Below, piece after piece: positions 25,020 through 35,698 of a DNA stretch of 64,000 nt. Origin of the DNA: Xenopus tropicalis (Eukaryota > Chordata > Amphibia > Anura > Pipidae). Position 1 is the first letter of the stretch; every line of letters begins with the position of its first letter. Where the stretch lies: NCBI RefSeq assembly GCF_000004195.4, contig NC_030684.2:112073429-112137428 (forward strand), written 5' to 3'. The position numbers and the translations under genes are program-made. The notes beneath the pieces were generated by a model that searched no databases, was not told the origin of the DNA, and saw nothing but the letters and a program-made list of their open reading frames with translations.

Positions 25020-25215
25020 ACTAATTACCAGTTGTGAGACTAAAGCTTTTAGCGTGCTGCCATAAAGCAAGACAGGATGGCCATTACCGGAAATTCCCAT
25101 GGTCACATTTGTTTTTATACATTTTTATATTTTATAATATTACACATTTATTGTGGCTTTTCTTTTCTGGTAACAATATCTCTTCACCTATTTTTCATAG
25201 CTAAACCATAAACAG
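25020..25215. repeat. unnamed interspersed repeat, copy 1 (pairs with 26985-27165)
   Basis: Shared blocks are ACTAAAGC, TGCTGCCATAAAGCAAGACA / TGCTTCCATAACCCAAGACA, CCCATGG, ACACATTTATT / ATACATTTATTACAG and CCATAAACA. Ends are approximate. No coding potential was seen. Confidence 0.55.
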
Positions 25216-25404
25216 GAATTGTGTTTGAAATGTACTTTGCCTTTTATTAACTAAGGCGATCAACCCTCTCCTTGTTATGGGTGTTAGCTAGAAACATAAT
25301 GTAACCATATTTTGGCTAGTATTTGCCAATGTCCAGCTAGAGGGTATGAGCCTGGGCACACATGACTCTAACACACAGGAAGGCCCTTCGCAAATGGGAA
25401 GAAA

Positions 25405-26700
25405 TGCGCTTATGAGATGTTGCAGAACTGCAACTCACCACTGCCATAGGTGTATATGATGGAATTAGGATGCCAGAGGTTCTTTTGCAATGAACTAGAA
25501 CTCGGTTTATTGGTGCAATACAAAGCAGATGCAGGGTGAATACTCACAACACTAAGGTATGGTTGTACAATGTAAGATGCAGTTAGTATAAAAGCAGAGT
25601 GTTGTAGCACCACTGTGGAGACTGATGTGGGAAAGTAGACTGAAGTCCCAAGGGTGTCCACTTTAATGGCCCGGATCCCTACAACCGATGGTGGTTCAGG
25701 GATAAGGATTAACCTGACACTTATGTCTGAACTGCGGTTCCTACAATAAGGCAGCAGAGCCTTGGGTGTACTAAACCCACTAAATTCTCATTTGTTGGAG
25801 CACACAGCTGTTCTTGATAAATAACCCTGAGCTAAGTCCCACTCCTAGAACTGCTATTACAGGAGTCTAACCTGCAACTGACTTACCCTCATTCACGGGG
25901 TGCCTGCTCCACGGCCTAGATCACTAGAAGGGTGGCTTCCTCTAGGGCTCAAGGCTTCTGGGCCTAGTTGGTCCAGGCTCAGTGGAACACCACCTTCTGC
26001 TGGTAAGAGGAAGGCCAAAGAGGAAGTGCCCACGCCCTGCATAACACTATAGTACAGTGTGCAGGAAGGGGCCAATAATTGCACAGATGCAAATATCAAA
26101 AGTGGAAACATATAATTCTGCTTAGTAACAGCAAACTGGGAAGTGTAGTGAATAAGACCATAGGGAGTGTTAACCCTGTGGGTCCCTACAATAATATCCA
26201 ACAGTATGATCACCATAGATTCTATGTGCTTCAGTTGGATCTAACACAGTATTACAGTACATAAACAAAAAATGTAGCCCAAATACAATATGTAGCTGCT
26301 CCTTGTTTGAGGCTCTTTCCTGGCTGGAGCTTTCACAGAAAAGAAAGTGGGTGGGGCACTCAACAGCAGGTTGCAGTTCAGCTAATTGCAGTTAAGACCA
26401 GTTTTATCACAGACAAGGCAAATCTTCTTCCTAATGTTGCACTACTAGTTGAGTCCAGCTTTGCCATGCTACTCATGGTTATTGTGCTGAATTGACCTGC
26501 TAAATCACTTTCCTCATAGACTTGTTTCATGACAGTTGACTTATTGTGCTTAGAAGTCTGCAGCCTGCTGCTTCCCTCTTCCTTCATTCTCCTGCCCCCA
26601 ACCATTGCGTATACTCTCTGATCTCAGTCTTCTTTGCCGGCAATTCTTGAGCCAAGCCCAGCCCACCCTGTTGGTTTGAGGTTGTCACATGTGCAGTAGC
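25405..26700 (-). other. possible solo-LTR-like or unclassified repeat block
   Basis: Base composition is more balanced than in the flanks. Read on the minus strand, there is a TTTATAC element followed downstream by CACCAATAAACCGAG, which resembles the TATA/polyadenylation arrangement of an LTR. I could not find matching LTR ends, a target duplication, gag/pol coding or a primer-binding site. The call is weak, and the block may simply be unique sequence. Confidence 0.25.
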
Positions 26701-26984
26701 CAATCAAAAGCAACTGGGTGGGGATGAACTCTGCAGTCTGTGGTAGTAGTTAGTGGTAGCTAGAATGTAAACACAGCTTCATGAAATGAATGGGTCGCTC
26801 GCAAGACAAGTTGCTTCCAGTCGATCTGACCCTGTAGATTTTATTATAAAATCCTACCATGCCCAATGTACTACACAATATGCAGCCGACTCAGTCTGGA
26901 ATCCCTGTGGGGCAAGCTTAATTTTAGACACAGACTCCCCCAGACTGCAGAGTAGTGAATGTAAATAATTCTCTCAGATAATGG

Positions 26985-27165
26985 ATCATTCTCTTTTTGT
27001 TGTGATACTAAAGCGCCCAGTGTGCTTCCATAACCCAAGACAGGAGGGCTGTTGCCAGGGAGTCCCATGGCCACATGATTTTGTTCTGTAAAATTATACA
27101 TTTATTACAGGTACCCTTTTTTTGGTGATGATATCCCTTAATCTATGTTTTAGGCCATAAACATG
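26985..27165. repeat. unnamed interspersed repeat, copy 2 (pairs with 25020-25215)
   Basis: This is a direct-orientation partner of the 25020-25215 segment. It carries the corresponding CCATAACCCAAGACAGG, TGCCAGGGAGTCCCATGG and TATACATTTATTACAGG blocks. Boundaries are approximate. Confidence 0.55.
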
Positions 27166-27203
27166 TATTCTATCTGTTATTTTAAATAAAGGCAATGAAA
27201 CCT

Positions 27204-27590
27204 TGGTCAGATTTTATCTGATCTTGTCATGCAACAGCACAGAACACCACGCAACAGCATGAGATTTTGTAGCATCCTACACAATCTGATCACCATAGAC
27301 TGTAATGTAAAGTTGGATCAGATAAAGTCGGATGGTGGGTTTAGTTCCTGTATCTCCATCTGACAGTCAATGTATTTCAATAAGAAAAAAAGTCTGTCAG
27401 ACACCATCAGATTTTATTTTGGTGGATGAAGACAAACATGTCATGTCGGATGGCAATCCTTTCATGTTGTTTACACTTGTTTTTAATAGTTTTATTATAT
27501 TTTAACCCATGGAACTACATCCGACTTGTAGGAGTTTCGCGTTTTGTTGATGTAACACCATTCTGTAAAATCTCCTGTGGAGTTTAGCCC
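27204..27590 (+). mobile_element. 5'-truncated Harbinger-like MITE
   Basis: It matches the 28635-29531 and 28814-29242 copies through CATCTGACAGTCAATGTATT, AAAAGTCTGTCAGACACCAT and the terminal GTGGAGTTTAGCCC. The left inverted terminus is missing. Confidence 0.65.
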
Positions 27591-28696
27591 TGAAGCTTAC
27601 CATGCCAAGCTATATTTTATTCACTTTGGTACCTGTAGGAATGACCTTCGGTGTATATTTGCTCTTCAAGCAATTTGGGTGAGACGCAGGTTTGAGCGCA
27701 TCTGAAAACATAAGCTAATTTGTAGTTATATTTTGCCTGGTTGTACTCATAAGCATTCAGAGTTGTGTTTTATTGTATTTGTGTAACGCTGTGCTTTTTG
27801 GATGCACCATACTTAATCAGAAGCCAATAGAATAGAGAGTTGCATTTAGTATTTACAAGAATACACTCAAATTCTATAACATACTGACTACTGACTACTC
27901 CTTTGATTCATAGATTTTTAACCTAATTTTACTAAAAATAAAAACGTGTTAACAGATTCTGCCCCCTGCCACATGGAGCATGTAATAAACACCTTAGTAG
28001 TGCTGACTTTTTTTCTGGATAAATTAGAAAGGCACAGAATTCAGGTTTCGGCTTTGGGATCTGGCTGAATCCCAATACTTTCTGCAGGATTTGGATTTGG
28101 CTAAATCCACAGAAGCAAAAAAAATCAGGGACACTTCTTATAAATGCATGTTGCAAGGCCACACTGATTGCATTTAAATTAAATTGTAATCAATGCAGCC
28201 CTTCCAGCTTTATTTTCTAGACTAGAGGTTTATGTGTCTATGTGTTTATGTGTGTTTATATGGTTTACCCATTTTATACAATTTACTACACATTTCACTG
28301 CTTCAGACAACCAACCTTTGCACTGGACAATCTACCCCATGTGCAAGGAATCTAACAAAAAGATACTTTTACAATACAATAGAATCTCAATAGCGCGCCT
28401 GCATTCCAAGCACTGTGCTCTGCAACAAGCATACGATTCTAAAGCTCTTGGTATCCTTTTAATCCCTTTCTTTGTTTTGCCAAATCCATTTAAGTAGAGA
28501 ATGGTTCCTGACCAGCTTAAATTAGCAGTCTAGTAAATATTTTAATTAGTAGGTTACCAGCCAAATAAGGCTCAAGTGCAGTTGCAACCAGTCAACAATT
28601 TGTTTTAAACAGTCTACTATAGTTTGAACAGTTAGGGCTAAACTCAAAGGGAGATTTTGACCAGATTTTGTGGGTCAGATTGTATCTGATCTTGTA

Positions 28697-28744
28697 ATGC
28701 AACACCATGCAACACCATGCAACACCATGCAACACCATGCAACA
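28697..28744. repeat. 10-bp tandem repeat inside the outer Harbinger-like MITE
   Basis: AACACCATGC is repeated exactly four times at 28701-28740, with partial units on either side. The other family copies have only one or two diverged units, so the expansion is local. Confidence 0.9.
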
Positions 28745-28813
28745 GCACAGATTTGGTAGGATCCTACAAAATCTGATCTCCATAGGCTGTAATGTAAAGT
28801 CAGATCAGATTAA

Positions 28814-29242
28814 GGACTAAACTCCACGGGAATTTTCGATCAGAATTTGTGGGTCCAATTTTATCTGATTTTTCCATGCAACTACACACAAAGCAGAGAT
28901 TTTGTAGGATCCTACAAAATCTAATCTCCATGGCTGTAATGTAAACTCTGATCAGATAACGTCAAATGGTGTGTTTTGTTCCTGCATCTACATCTGACAG
29001 TCAGTGTATTTCAATGGCAAAAAAAAGTCTGTTAGACACCATCAGATTTTATCTTGTCGAATAAAGACGCGGCAGGCAGAGTTCCCTTTCCGACAAGTGT
29101 GTCGTGTCAGATAGCAATTCTTTTTATGTAGTTTACACATCAGTTTTTGAATCGATTTTTACCCATAGAACTACATCTGACTTGTAGGATGCATTTTGTC
29201 TATCCAACACCATCCTACAAAATCTCCTGTGGAGTTTAGCCC
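28814..29242 (+). mobile_element. nested Harbinger-like MITE
   Basis: This complete family member starts GGACTAAACTCCACGGG and ends CCTGTGGAGTTTAGCCC. It lies inside the related 28635-29531 element. The joins read TAA before the element and AAA (or CAA) after it, consistent with a damaged 3-bp duplication. Confidence 0.75.
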
Positions 29243-29818
29243 AAAGTCGGATAGTGTGTTTTGTTCCTGCATCTACATCTATCAATGTATTTTAGTGAGA
29301 AAAAAAAGTCTGTCAGACTCCATCAGATTTTATCTCATCGGATAAAGATTCAGCATGCAGCGTTCCCTTCTAACAGGTGTGTCATGTTTGATGGCAATCT
29401 TTCATGTAATTTTCACATCAGATTTTTCCATCAGTCCCATTAGATTTTGGCCCATGCAACTACATCCGGCTTGTAGGATGCATTCTGTTGATCCGACACC
29501 ATCCTAAAAAATTTCTCATGGAGTTTAGCCCTTAATCTAAAGACCTGATTGGTTTCTGCTAGCAACTGCACGTGAATATGTGTGAGTATGGACAATGAGT
29601 AGTCCATACTTTAATTCAGGTATACTAGTAAGATCTTCCACAAATGCCATTGAGAAAAAATATAATTGTATTAACTGTTCAAAAAAAATTTTTTTGCATC
29701 TCAATAAATAAGACCCTTGCACAATGGAAACAGATAGTGTGTTGCACTAATTGACCTGCTTTGATGATCTCTTGTTCTGAAGCAGTAAAGGATGATAACA
29801 TGCAGCAAATTGAATATA

Positions 29819-31423
29819 CGGTGGCTTGCAAAAGTATTCGGCCCCCTTGAACTTTTCCACATTTTGTCACATTACAGCCACAAACATGAATCAATTTTAT
29901 TGGAATTCCATGTTAAAGACCAATACAAAATGGTGTACACGTGAGAAGTGGAACGAAAATCATACATGATTCCAAACATTTTTTACAAATAAATAACTGC
30001 AAAGTGGGGTGTGCGTAATTATTCAGCCCCCTTTGGTCTGAGTGCAGTCAGTTGCCCATAGACATTGCCTGATGAGTGCTAATGACTAAATAGAGTGCAC
30101 CTGTGTGTAATCTAATGTCAGTACAAATACAGCTGCTCTGTGATGGCCTCAGAGGTTGTCTAAGAGAATATTGGGAGCAACAACACCATGAAGTCAAAAG
30201 AACACACCAGACAGGTCAGGGATAAAGTTATTGAGAAATTTAAAGCAGGCTTAGGCTACAAAAAGATTTCCAAAGCCTTGAACATCCCACGGAGCACTGT
30301 TCAAGCGATCATTCAGAAATGGAAGGAGTATGGCACAACTGTAAACCTACCAAGACAAAGCCATCCACCTAAACTCACAGGCCGAACAAGGAAAGCGCTG
30401 ATCAGAAATGCAGCCAAGAGGCCCATGGTGACTCTGGACGAGCTGCAGAGATCTACAGCTCAGGTGGGGGAATCTGTCCATAGGACAACTATTAGTTGTG
30501 CACTGCACAAAGTTGGCCTTTATGGAAGAGTGGCAAGAAGAAAGCCATTGTTAACAGAAAACCATAAGAAGTCCCGTTTGCAGTTTGCCACCAGCCATGT
30601 GGGGGACACAGCAAACATGTGGGAGAAGGTGCTCTGGTCAGATGAGACCAAAATGGAACTTTTTGGCCAAAATGCAAAACGCTATGTGTGGCGGAAAACT
30701 AACACTGCACATCACTCTGAACACACCATCCCCACTGTCAAATATGGTGGTGGCAGCATCATGCTCTGGGGGTGCTTCTCTTCAGCAGGGACAGGGAAGC
30801 TGGTCAGAGTTGATGGGAAGATGGATGGAGCCTAATACAGGGCAATCTTGGAAGAAAACCTCTTGGAGTCTGCAAAAGACTTGAGACTGGGGCGGAGGTT
30901 CACCTTCCAGCAGGACAACGACCCTAAACATAAAGCCAGGGCAACAATGGAATGGTTTAAAACAAAAAATATCCATGTGTTAGAATGGCCCAATCAAAGT
31001 CCAGATCTAAATCCAATCGAGAATCTGTGGCAAGATCTGAAAACTGCTGTTCACAAACGCTGTCCATCTAATCTGACTGAGCTGGGGCTGTTTTGCAAAG
31101 GAGAATGGGCAAGGATTTCAGTCTGTAGATGTGCAAAGCTGGTAGAGACATACCCTAAAAGACTGGCAGCTGTAATTGCAGCAAACGGTGGTTCTACAAA
31201 ATATTGACTCATGGGGCTGAATAATTATGCACACCCCACTTTGCAGTTATTTATTTGTAAAAATTGTTTGGAATCATGTATGATTTTCCCTCCACTTCTC
31301 ACGTGTACCCCACTTTATATTGGTCTTTCACGTGGAATTCCAATAAAATTGATTCATGTTTGTGGCTTAATGTGACAAAATGTGGAAAAGTTCAAGGGGG
31401 CCGAATACTTTTGCAAGCCACTG
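29819..31423 (+). mobile_element. Tc1-like DNA transposon A, near full length
   Basis: This 1605-bp element lies between TA target duplications (29817-29818, 31424-31425). Long inverted repeats of about 211 bp (29819-30030 and 31213-31423) begin CGGTGGCTTGCAAAAGTATT and end with the complement. Each repeat carries two direct copies of a TATTCGGCCCCCTT-like motif, one at the outer and one at the inner end, which is the IR/DR layout of Tc1 elements such as Sleeping Beauty. It encodes one DD34E transposase broken by a single nonsense codon. The TIRs are still close to identical, so the insertion is not very old. Confidence 0.95.
30188..31207 (+). pseudogene. Tc1-like transposase A, one in-frame stop
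   Basis: In intact form this transposase cuts and pastes its own element at TA sites in the nucleus. The reading frame spans 339 residues, the usual Tc1 length. Residues 1-115 hold the paired-like helix-turn-helix DNA-binding region (GYKKISKALNIPRSTVQAII at 23-42). The DD34E catalytic triad is visible as D152 (SDETK), D243 (QQDNDPKH) and E278 (NPIENLW). The only clear lesion is a TAA at codon 216 (30833-30835), between the first and second catalytic aspartates, so the product would lack two catalytic residues. The same frame continues to GGSTKY and TGA. The start ATG at 30188 sits directly inside the left repeat, as in other Tc1 elements. I cannot name the subfamily with certainty. Confidence 0.92.
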
Positions 31424-31447
31424 TATAGCCAAATCATAACACACACG

Positions 31448-32201
31448 AGGGCCGATTCACTAAAGTGCGTTAAAACGTGCGCTATTTATAGCATGTGGTA
31501 AAATTTTTAGCGCGTCTAATTTTTCGCGACTTAACGCACGATTCACTAAAAGCATACTTGTGTTAATTTACACGCGATACTGCATGCGTTATTTTAGTCA
31601 CGAAGACACTTTTCGTGCAGTATTTTACGGTACATGCGCTAATCAACGCATAAATAGTCGCCGTGTATAAATAGTAGCCGTGTATAAATAGTAGCCGCAT
31701 ATAAATAGTAGCCGCATATAAATAGTAGCATATACTGTAAATAGTAGCCACATATAAATAGTAGCCGCATATAAATAGTAGCCGCGTATAAATAGTAGCA
31801 TATAAATAGTAGCCGCATATAAATAGTAGCCGCATATAAATAGTAGCCGCGTATAAATAGTAGCCGCGTATAAATAGTAGCCGCATATAAATAGTAGCCG
31901 CATATAAATAGTAGCCGCGTATAAATAGTAGCCGTGTATAAATAGTAGCATATTAATAGTAGCCGCATATAAATAGTCGTACGAATAAACGCACGCCATG
32001 TTAGCCATACATGCCAATACTTGCGGGAAAATTACTGTACTGAAAAATGCTTTAGTGTTATTTCGGCGCGCAAATTAACGCATGCGATGTGCAACTTAAC
32101 GCACGCGGTAATACTGTAGGGAATCGCGCGTAAATTTTCGCGTCTATTTTAACGCAAAAAAGTGTGCGATAAAAATTAACGCACTTTAGTGAATCAACCC
32201 T
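31448..32201. mobile_element. palindromic MITE carrying a tandem-repeat core
   Basis: Inverted ends AGGGCCGATTCACTAAAGTG and CACTTTAGTGAATCAACCCT are flanked by a 3-bp ACG duplication (31445-31447, 32202-32204). The arms are rich in GCGTTAA / TTAACGC motifs. The centre (31648-31980) is a 17-bp minisatellite. Xenopus MITEs that carry tandem repeats have been described before, so the class is known. The family name is not recognised. Confidence 0.8.
31648..31980. repeat. 17-bp minisatellite of TATAAATAG-containing units
   Basis: Twenty units of the type TATAAATAGTAGCCGCA are present, some shortened to about 13-14 bp. By my count, 17 of them contain the intact 9-mer TATAAATAG. The unit length is not a multiple of three, and all three minus-strand frames stay open through the array. 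That explains the long repetitive open frames and argues against coding. Confidence 0.95.
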
Positions 32202-33129
32202 ACGGCATCATACCAAATATGGATAGAATAGGGTTACTAGATCACTTGTAACCCTAGGATAAAATATGATGCCTTTTGTAAACCACTTACTAAAAATGTG
32301 CCCTAGAAATAGTTGCCCAACAGTGCCTCTGATTCTTGCTGAATGAAACAAGCTGACTCATGTCTGAATCGTGCTTTGTTTATATGTCATTGCTCAGTTA
32401 TGATACCCCTCCACTAGAGGGCATTCCTTCATTAGAGTCTATGTAGCAGATATTCATCAGAACATGTACTTTAAAGTAATATCAATAAATGCTACATAAT
32501 ATGGTACTGTATATATACTATATGTATGTATATACAGTTTATGTATGCAAGTGTATAGATAGGCCGGTATGGGTCTATGTGTGCACTCTGGGGTTCACTT
32601 AACTTTAACTTTTAGTCAGTTTTATGATTATGTAACACTCAATGGGTAGAATAAAATGGGATAAATGAGTGGGATAATATTGTTAGAATGTATCATGTGG
32701 AACCATGAGTAGACATGGGTTAAAATGGACAGAATGAATGGGAAAGAATGATGATCATCTTGGAATGGTTGTAAGTCTCCGGATAGAACAGTTTTAATGG
32801 GCAGGATAACATAAATAGCACAAAATTATTAGAATAGATATTATAGACTGATGAAAACTCATGAGTGGTTGAAATAAGTAAAAATGTGGGATAGAATAGG
32901 TAGGCATGAAGAATAGAAAGGAATTTGAGTAACAGATTAATTAAATTGTTTGGGGCAGAAAGATTCAAATGTATGGGTTAGATTGTAGAAATAAAATAGT
33001 TACACTGTGAAGAATTTTGGGAAGCATATACAGAATATTATGTTTGGGAATTAATAGTGAGATTATGTGGGCAAGGATTGAGTTTTTTTAGTATATAGTA
33101 GTTTTTATGATTTACAGTTGACATGTTTA

Positions 33130-33252
33130 CTTAGTACTGTAGAGAGATTTTCCATCATTCACATCAGCCCCTGTCCCAATTAAGTTTGCAGTTTAAGGTT
33201 CCCATTGCTGGAGGGAGCGGTGCCAACCACTGAGCCATCGTGCTACCCATTT
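33130..33252 (-). mobile_element. internally deleted SINE-like copy, reverse orientation
   Basis: Read on the minus strand, the head GGGTAGCACGATGGCTCAGT (tRNA-like box A region) joins directly to the tail. The plus strand shows CATCAGCCCCTGTCCCAATT, which corresponds to the tail block of the copy at 41046-41275. The middle domain is deleted. Confidence 0.5.
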
Positions 33253-34024
33253 ATTTATAATTTAAATGGCAGGTCATGCCTTTTTCACTATAACTCTTAT
33301 AAAAAGCAATTCTCTGGCACAAGAGATAAAACTGAAAGACAATATTGCACTTTCGTAAAAACCTGTTACAGATGATTTCTTAGCCTCTGATACAGTTGGG
33401 GCCTTTTGGTTCAATAAAATCATGAGGAATTAAAGGAGGAGATGGTAACTCTGCATGTGGGCAAGACAAAGGGAACAGACGTAAGTGATGGGTTAGTTTG
33501 CTAGTTAGGAAGCGCAGGCAAGAGGCCGATCGGTACAATTATTTTTAATCAGCGTATCAGTAAACCATTAAAGTTATACTATCCAATCTTCTAGTAGAAA
33601 TATGAAGGTCTCACGGGATTAAAGAAGTTCCTAACAATAAATCTATTTCAGTGGTCGACAATGCAGCGGCATTAACTCTAGGAGATGGAACATACAGTGT
33701 GTAGACCTTTAGCTGCTAGCATCCTCATCCAACTCTGTTGTAGTACAAAGAAAAGTGGAAAGAATACAACCCAGTTCAGAATTATATGCATCACTAAAAT
33801 TAAAAAATCACGTTATAACATTCTGATTCATATGAATGAGGCAAAAGGAAAATATGACATTAAGCCTCTTTAATTATAAATAAGGCGATAAAAATCACTC
33901 TCATAGACTAGCATCTTTGACCCAAAATGTAAAAACATCTGGGGAGCTGCACAGGAATGCAAACAGTCCCTGGAGCAGCTAAATAAGCTGTGATTGGCTA
34001 ATCTAAGTATCTTTATTACTCAAA

Positions 34025-34125
34025 AATGTGGCTTCAAGCCAGGATTTTAAAAATGGGCACTTAGTCTGGGGCCACTGGGAGCAACATTAATAGGAGTGGT
34101 TAGCAATGTGAACCACAGGTATCAC
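34025..34125. mobile_element. degraded fragment of the 7206/52845 hAT MITE family
   Basis: CTGGGGCCACTGGGAGCAAC, AACATTAATAGGAGTGG and GTTAGCAATGTG match the right half of the 7206-7490 copy (CTGGGGCCACTGGCAGCAAC and following). No termini or duplication remain. Confidence 0.5.
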
Positions 34126-34736
34126 ACCCCCATTGGGCAATACATATTAATGCAGCGTCCTTTAATGGCAGTCTTCCCTGGGCTCAAATTACTCTCCCGA
34201 ATTCTGATGCTCTCCTAAACCTAAAATTGAATTATAACGACGGGTATAGGCAAAGTCGGCCTGGGGACCGCATCAGCGAGCTGATGCGGTCCCCAATCCG
34301 ACTAGGTTTTTTAACCTGCCCGATTGATATCTGCACGATTTCAGGCCAGATATCGGTCGGGCAGGCCCGTTGGTAGTCTAAGGGACCGATATCGGCAGCT
34401 AGAATCGGCCCGTGTATGGAGACCTTAAAACAGGACAAACATGTTACAGTGTTAGCCTTTGTTTGGTGTCCTTCGGCCTCTATCTACCCTTCTGAGTACT
34501 TTTTTCTTTCCAAGTCACATCATGTCAAACCAAAATCTTTTGTCAGTGTGGACTTTCTCAACCAGACCATAATATTGGGTTACTATAACGCTATAAACTA
34601 TAAAGTCTATAACTGTTTAACTGTTTTTTTTTTCCATTAGTATAGGATTGGGCCCACACAAGTGACTTCTTTTCTCACAAATATTTCCTCTGTTATTAGA
34701 CACAAAAGTATCTAGAAAGCCATGTAGCTACTTTAT

Positions 34737-35245
34737 GGGGCTGATTTACTAAGACATGAATTCCGACCGAATTGGAAAAATTCAGATTGGAAAACGAACA
34801 TTTTGCGACTTTTTCGTATTTTTTGCGATTTTTTCGGCGACTTTACGACTTTTCGGAAATTATTGCGACTTTTTCGTTACCAATACGATTTGCGTGAAAA
34901 AACGCGAGTTTTTCGTAGCCATTCCGAAAGTTGCGCAAAATCTTGCGATTTTTTTCGTAGCGGTAAAACTTACGCGAAAAGTCGCGATTTTTTCGTAGTG
35001 TTAAAATTTGCGCAAAACATTGTGCCTTTTAAGTTTTAACGCTACGGAAAAGGCGCGACTTTTCGCGCAAGTTTTAACGCTACGAAAAATCGCAAGATTT
35101 TGCGCAACTTTCGGAATGGCTACGAAAAACTCGCGTTTTTTCGCACAAATCGTATTGGTAACGAAAAAGTCGCGAAATACCGATCATTACGAAAAAAACG
35201 CAATCGGAAGCATTCGGCCCGTTCGTGGGTTAGTAAATGTGCCCC
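34737..35245 (-). mobile_element. CpG-rich long-palindrome MITE, copy 1
   Basis: This 509-bp element starts GGGGCTGATTTACTAA and ends TTAGTAAATGTGCCCC. TAT flanks both sides, suggesting a 3-bp duplication. The arms fold back on each other for most of their length, with repeated CGA/TCG motifs such as CGTTACCAATACGATTTGCG pairing with its right-arm complement. Its asymmetric outer segments are in the opposite order to those of copy 2 at 40584-41042, so the two copies are in opposite orientation. Confidence 0.85.
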
Positions 35246-35698
35246 TATGAGTAAATATGTAAAACATTGACTTGAGGGCATGTCAGGAAACAGTGGCATC
35301 CTGGATTTTTGTAACTGTATGAGTGACCAAACTTTTATTTCATATAATTGTTCTTTTTATTTAAGAATCCTGCATTTACAGCATTTTTTTTTAGCTTTTC
35401 TATAGGCTGATGGTAGGTGACACATAGGTAGCACCTGCTGTATCATATCCCCTAACTTCTGTGTCATTTTGGCTCAAGGTGCAGTGCTTACTTTTTATAT
35501 GGCACTAGGTACATATTATAGTAATGTGATAATGTGACATGGATGCAAGTGCAAGAGCACTAATGGCCACAAGATTATGACCCTTAGAGCTTATGAACTT
35601 CATCCTTCCTTTTGCAGTGTGTCAGCTCTGCACTTATTTCTCAGCTGTTGTAATAGTGTAAATAATACTCCAGGTCACTTTACAGAATATGCATCATA

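Larger units (their letters stand above)
19400..27200. other. intergenic region with scattered MITEs
   Basis: No host exon was recognised. Supported repeats are a partial reverse MITE (about 21174-21360), a TTAA MITE (21416-21758), a second TTAA family (about 22025-22453), and a truncated TTAA MITE (23693-23975). There are also G-runs at 23584-23595 and 24318-24331, and paired repeats at about 25020-25215 and 26985-27165. About 24530-24895 is an AT-rich, degraded foldback-like stretch. The remaining sequence shows nothing I can name. Confidence 0.6.
28635..29531 (+). mobile_element. Harbinger-like MITE interrupted by a younger copy of the same family
   Basis: Inverted ends GGGCTAAACTC and GAGTTTAGCCC are flanked by a TTA duplication (28632-28634, 29532-29534), typical of PIF/Harbinger targets. 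The left portion runs to about 28813, and the right portion resumes at about 29243. Between them sits a second copy (28814-29242). It is non-coding. Confidence 0.8.

Noticed and set aside
28697..28744. Possible CRISPR-like direct repeats
   Set aside because: The repeats are 10 bp with no spacers, inside a eukaryotic MITE.
31563..32017. Three long overlapping minus-strand open frames with repeated LFICGYYLYAATIYM-like translation
   Set aside because: They are translations of the 17-bp minisatellite in all three frames. The array simply lacks stop codons on that strand.
34756..35250. Open frames with FRIFCDFF-type repeats
   Set aside because: They are readings of the CpG-rich palindromic MITE in several frames, and the same pattern recurs at 40616-41143.
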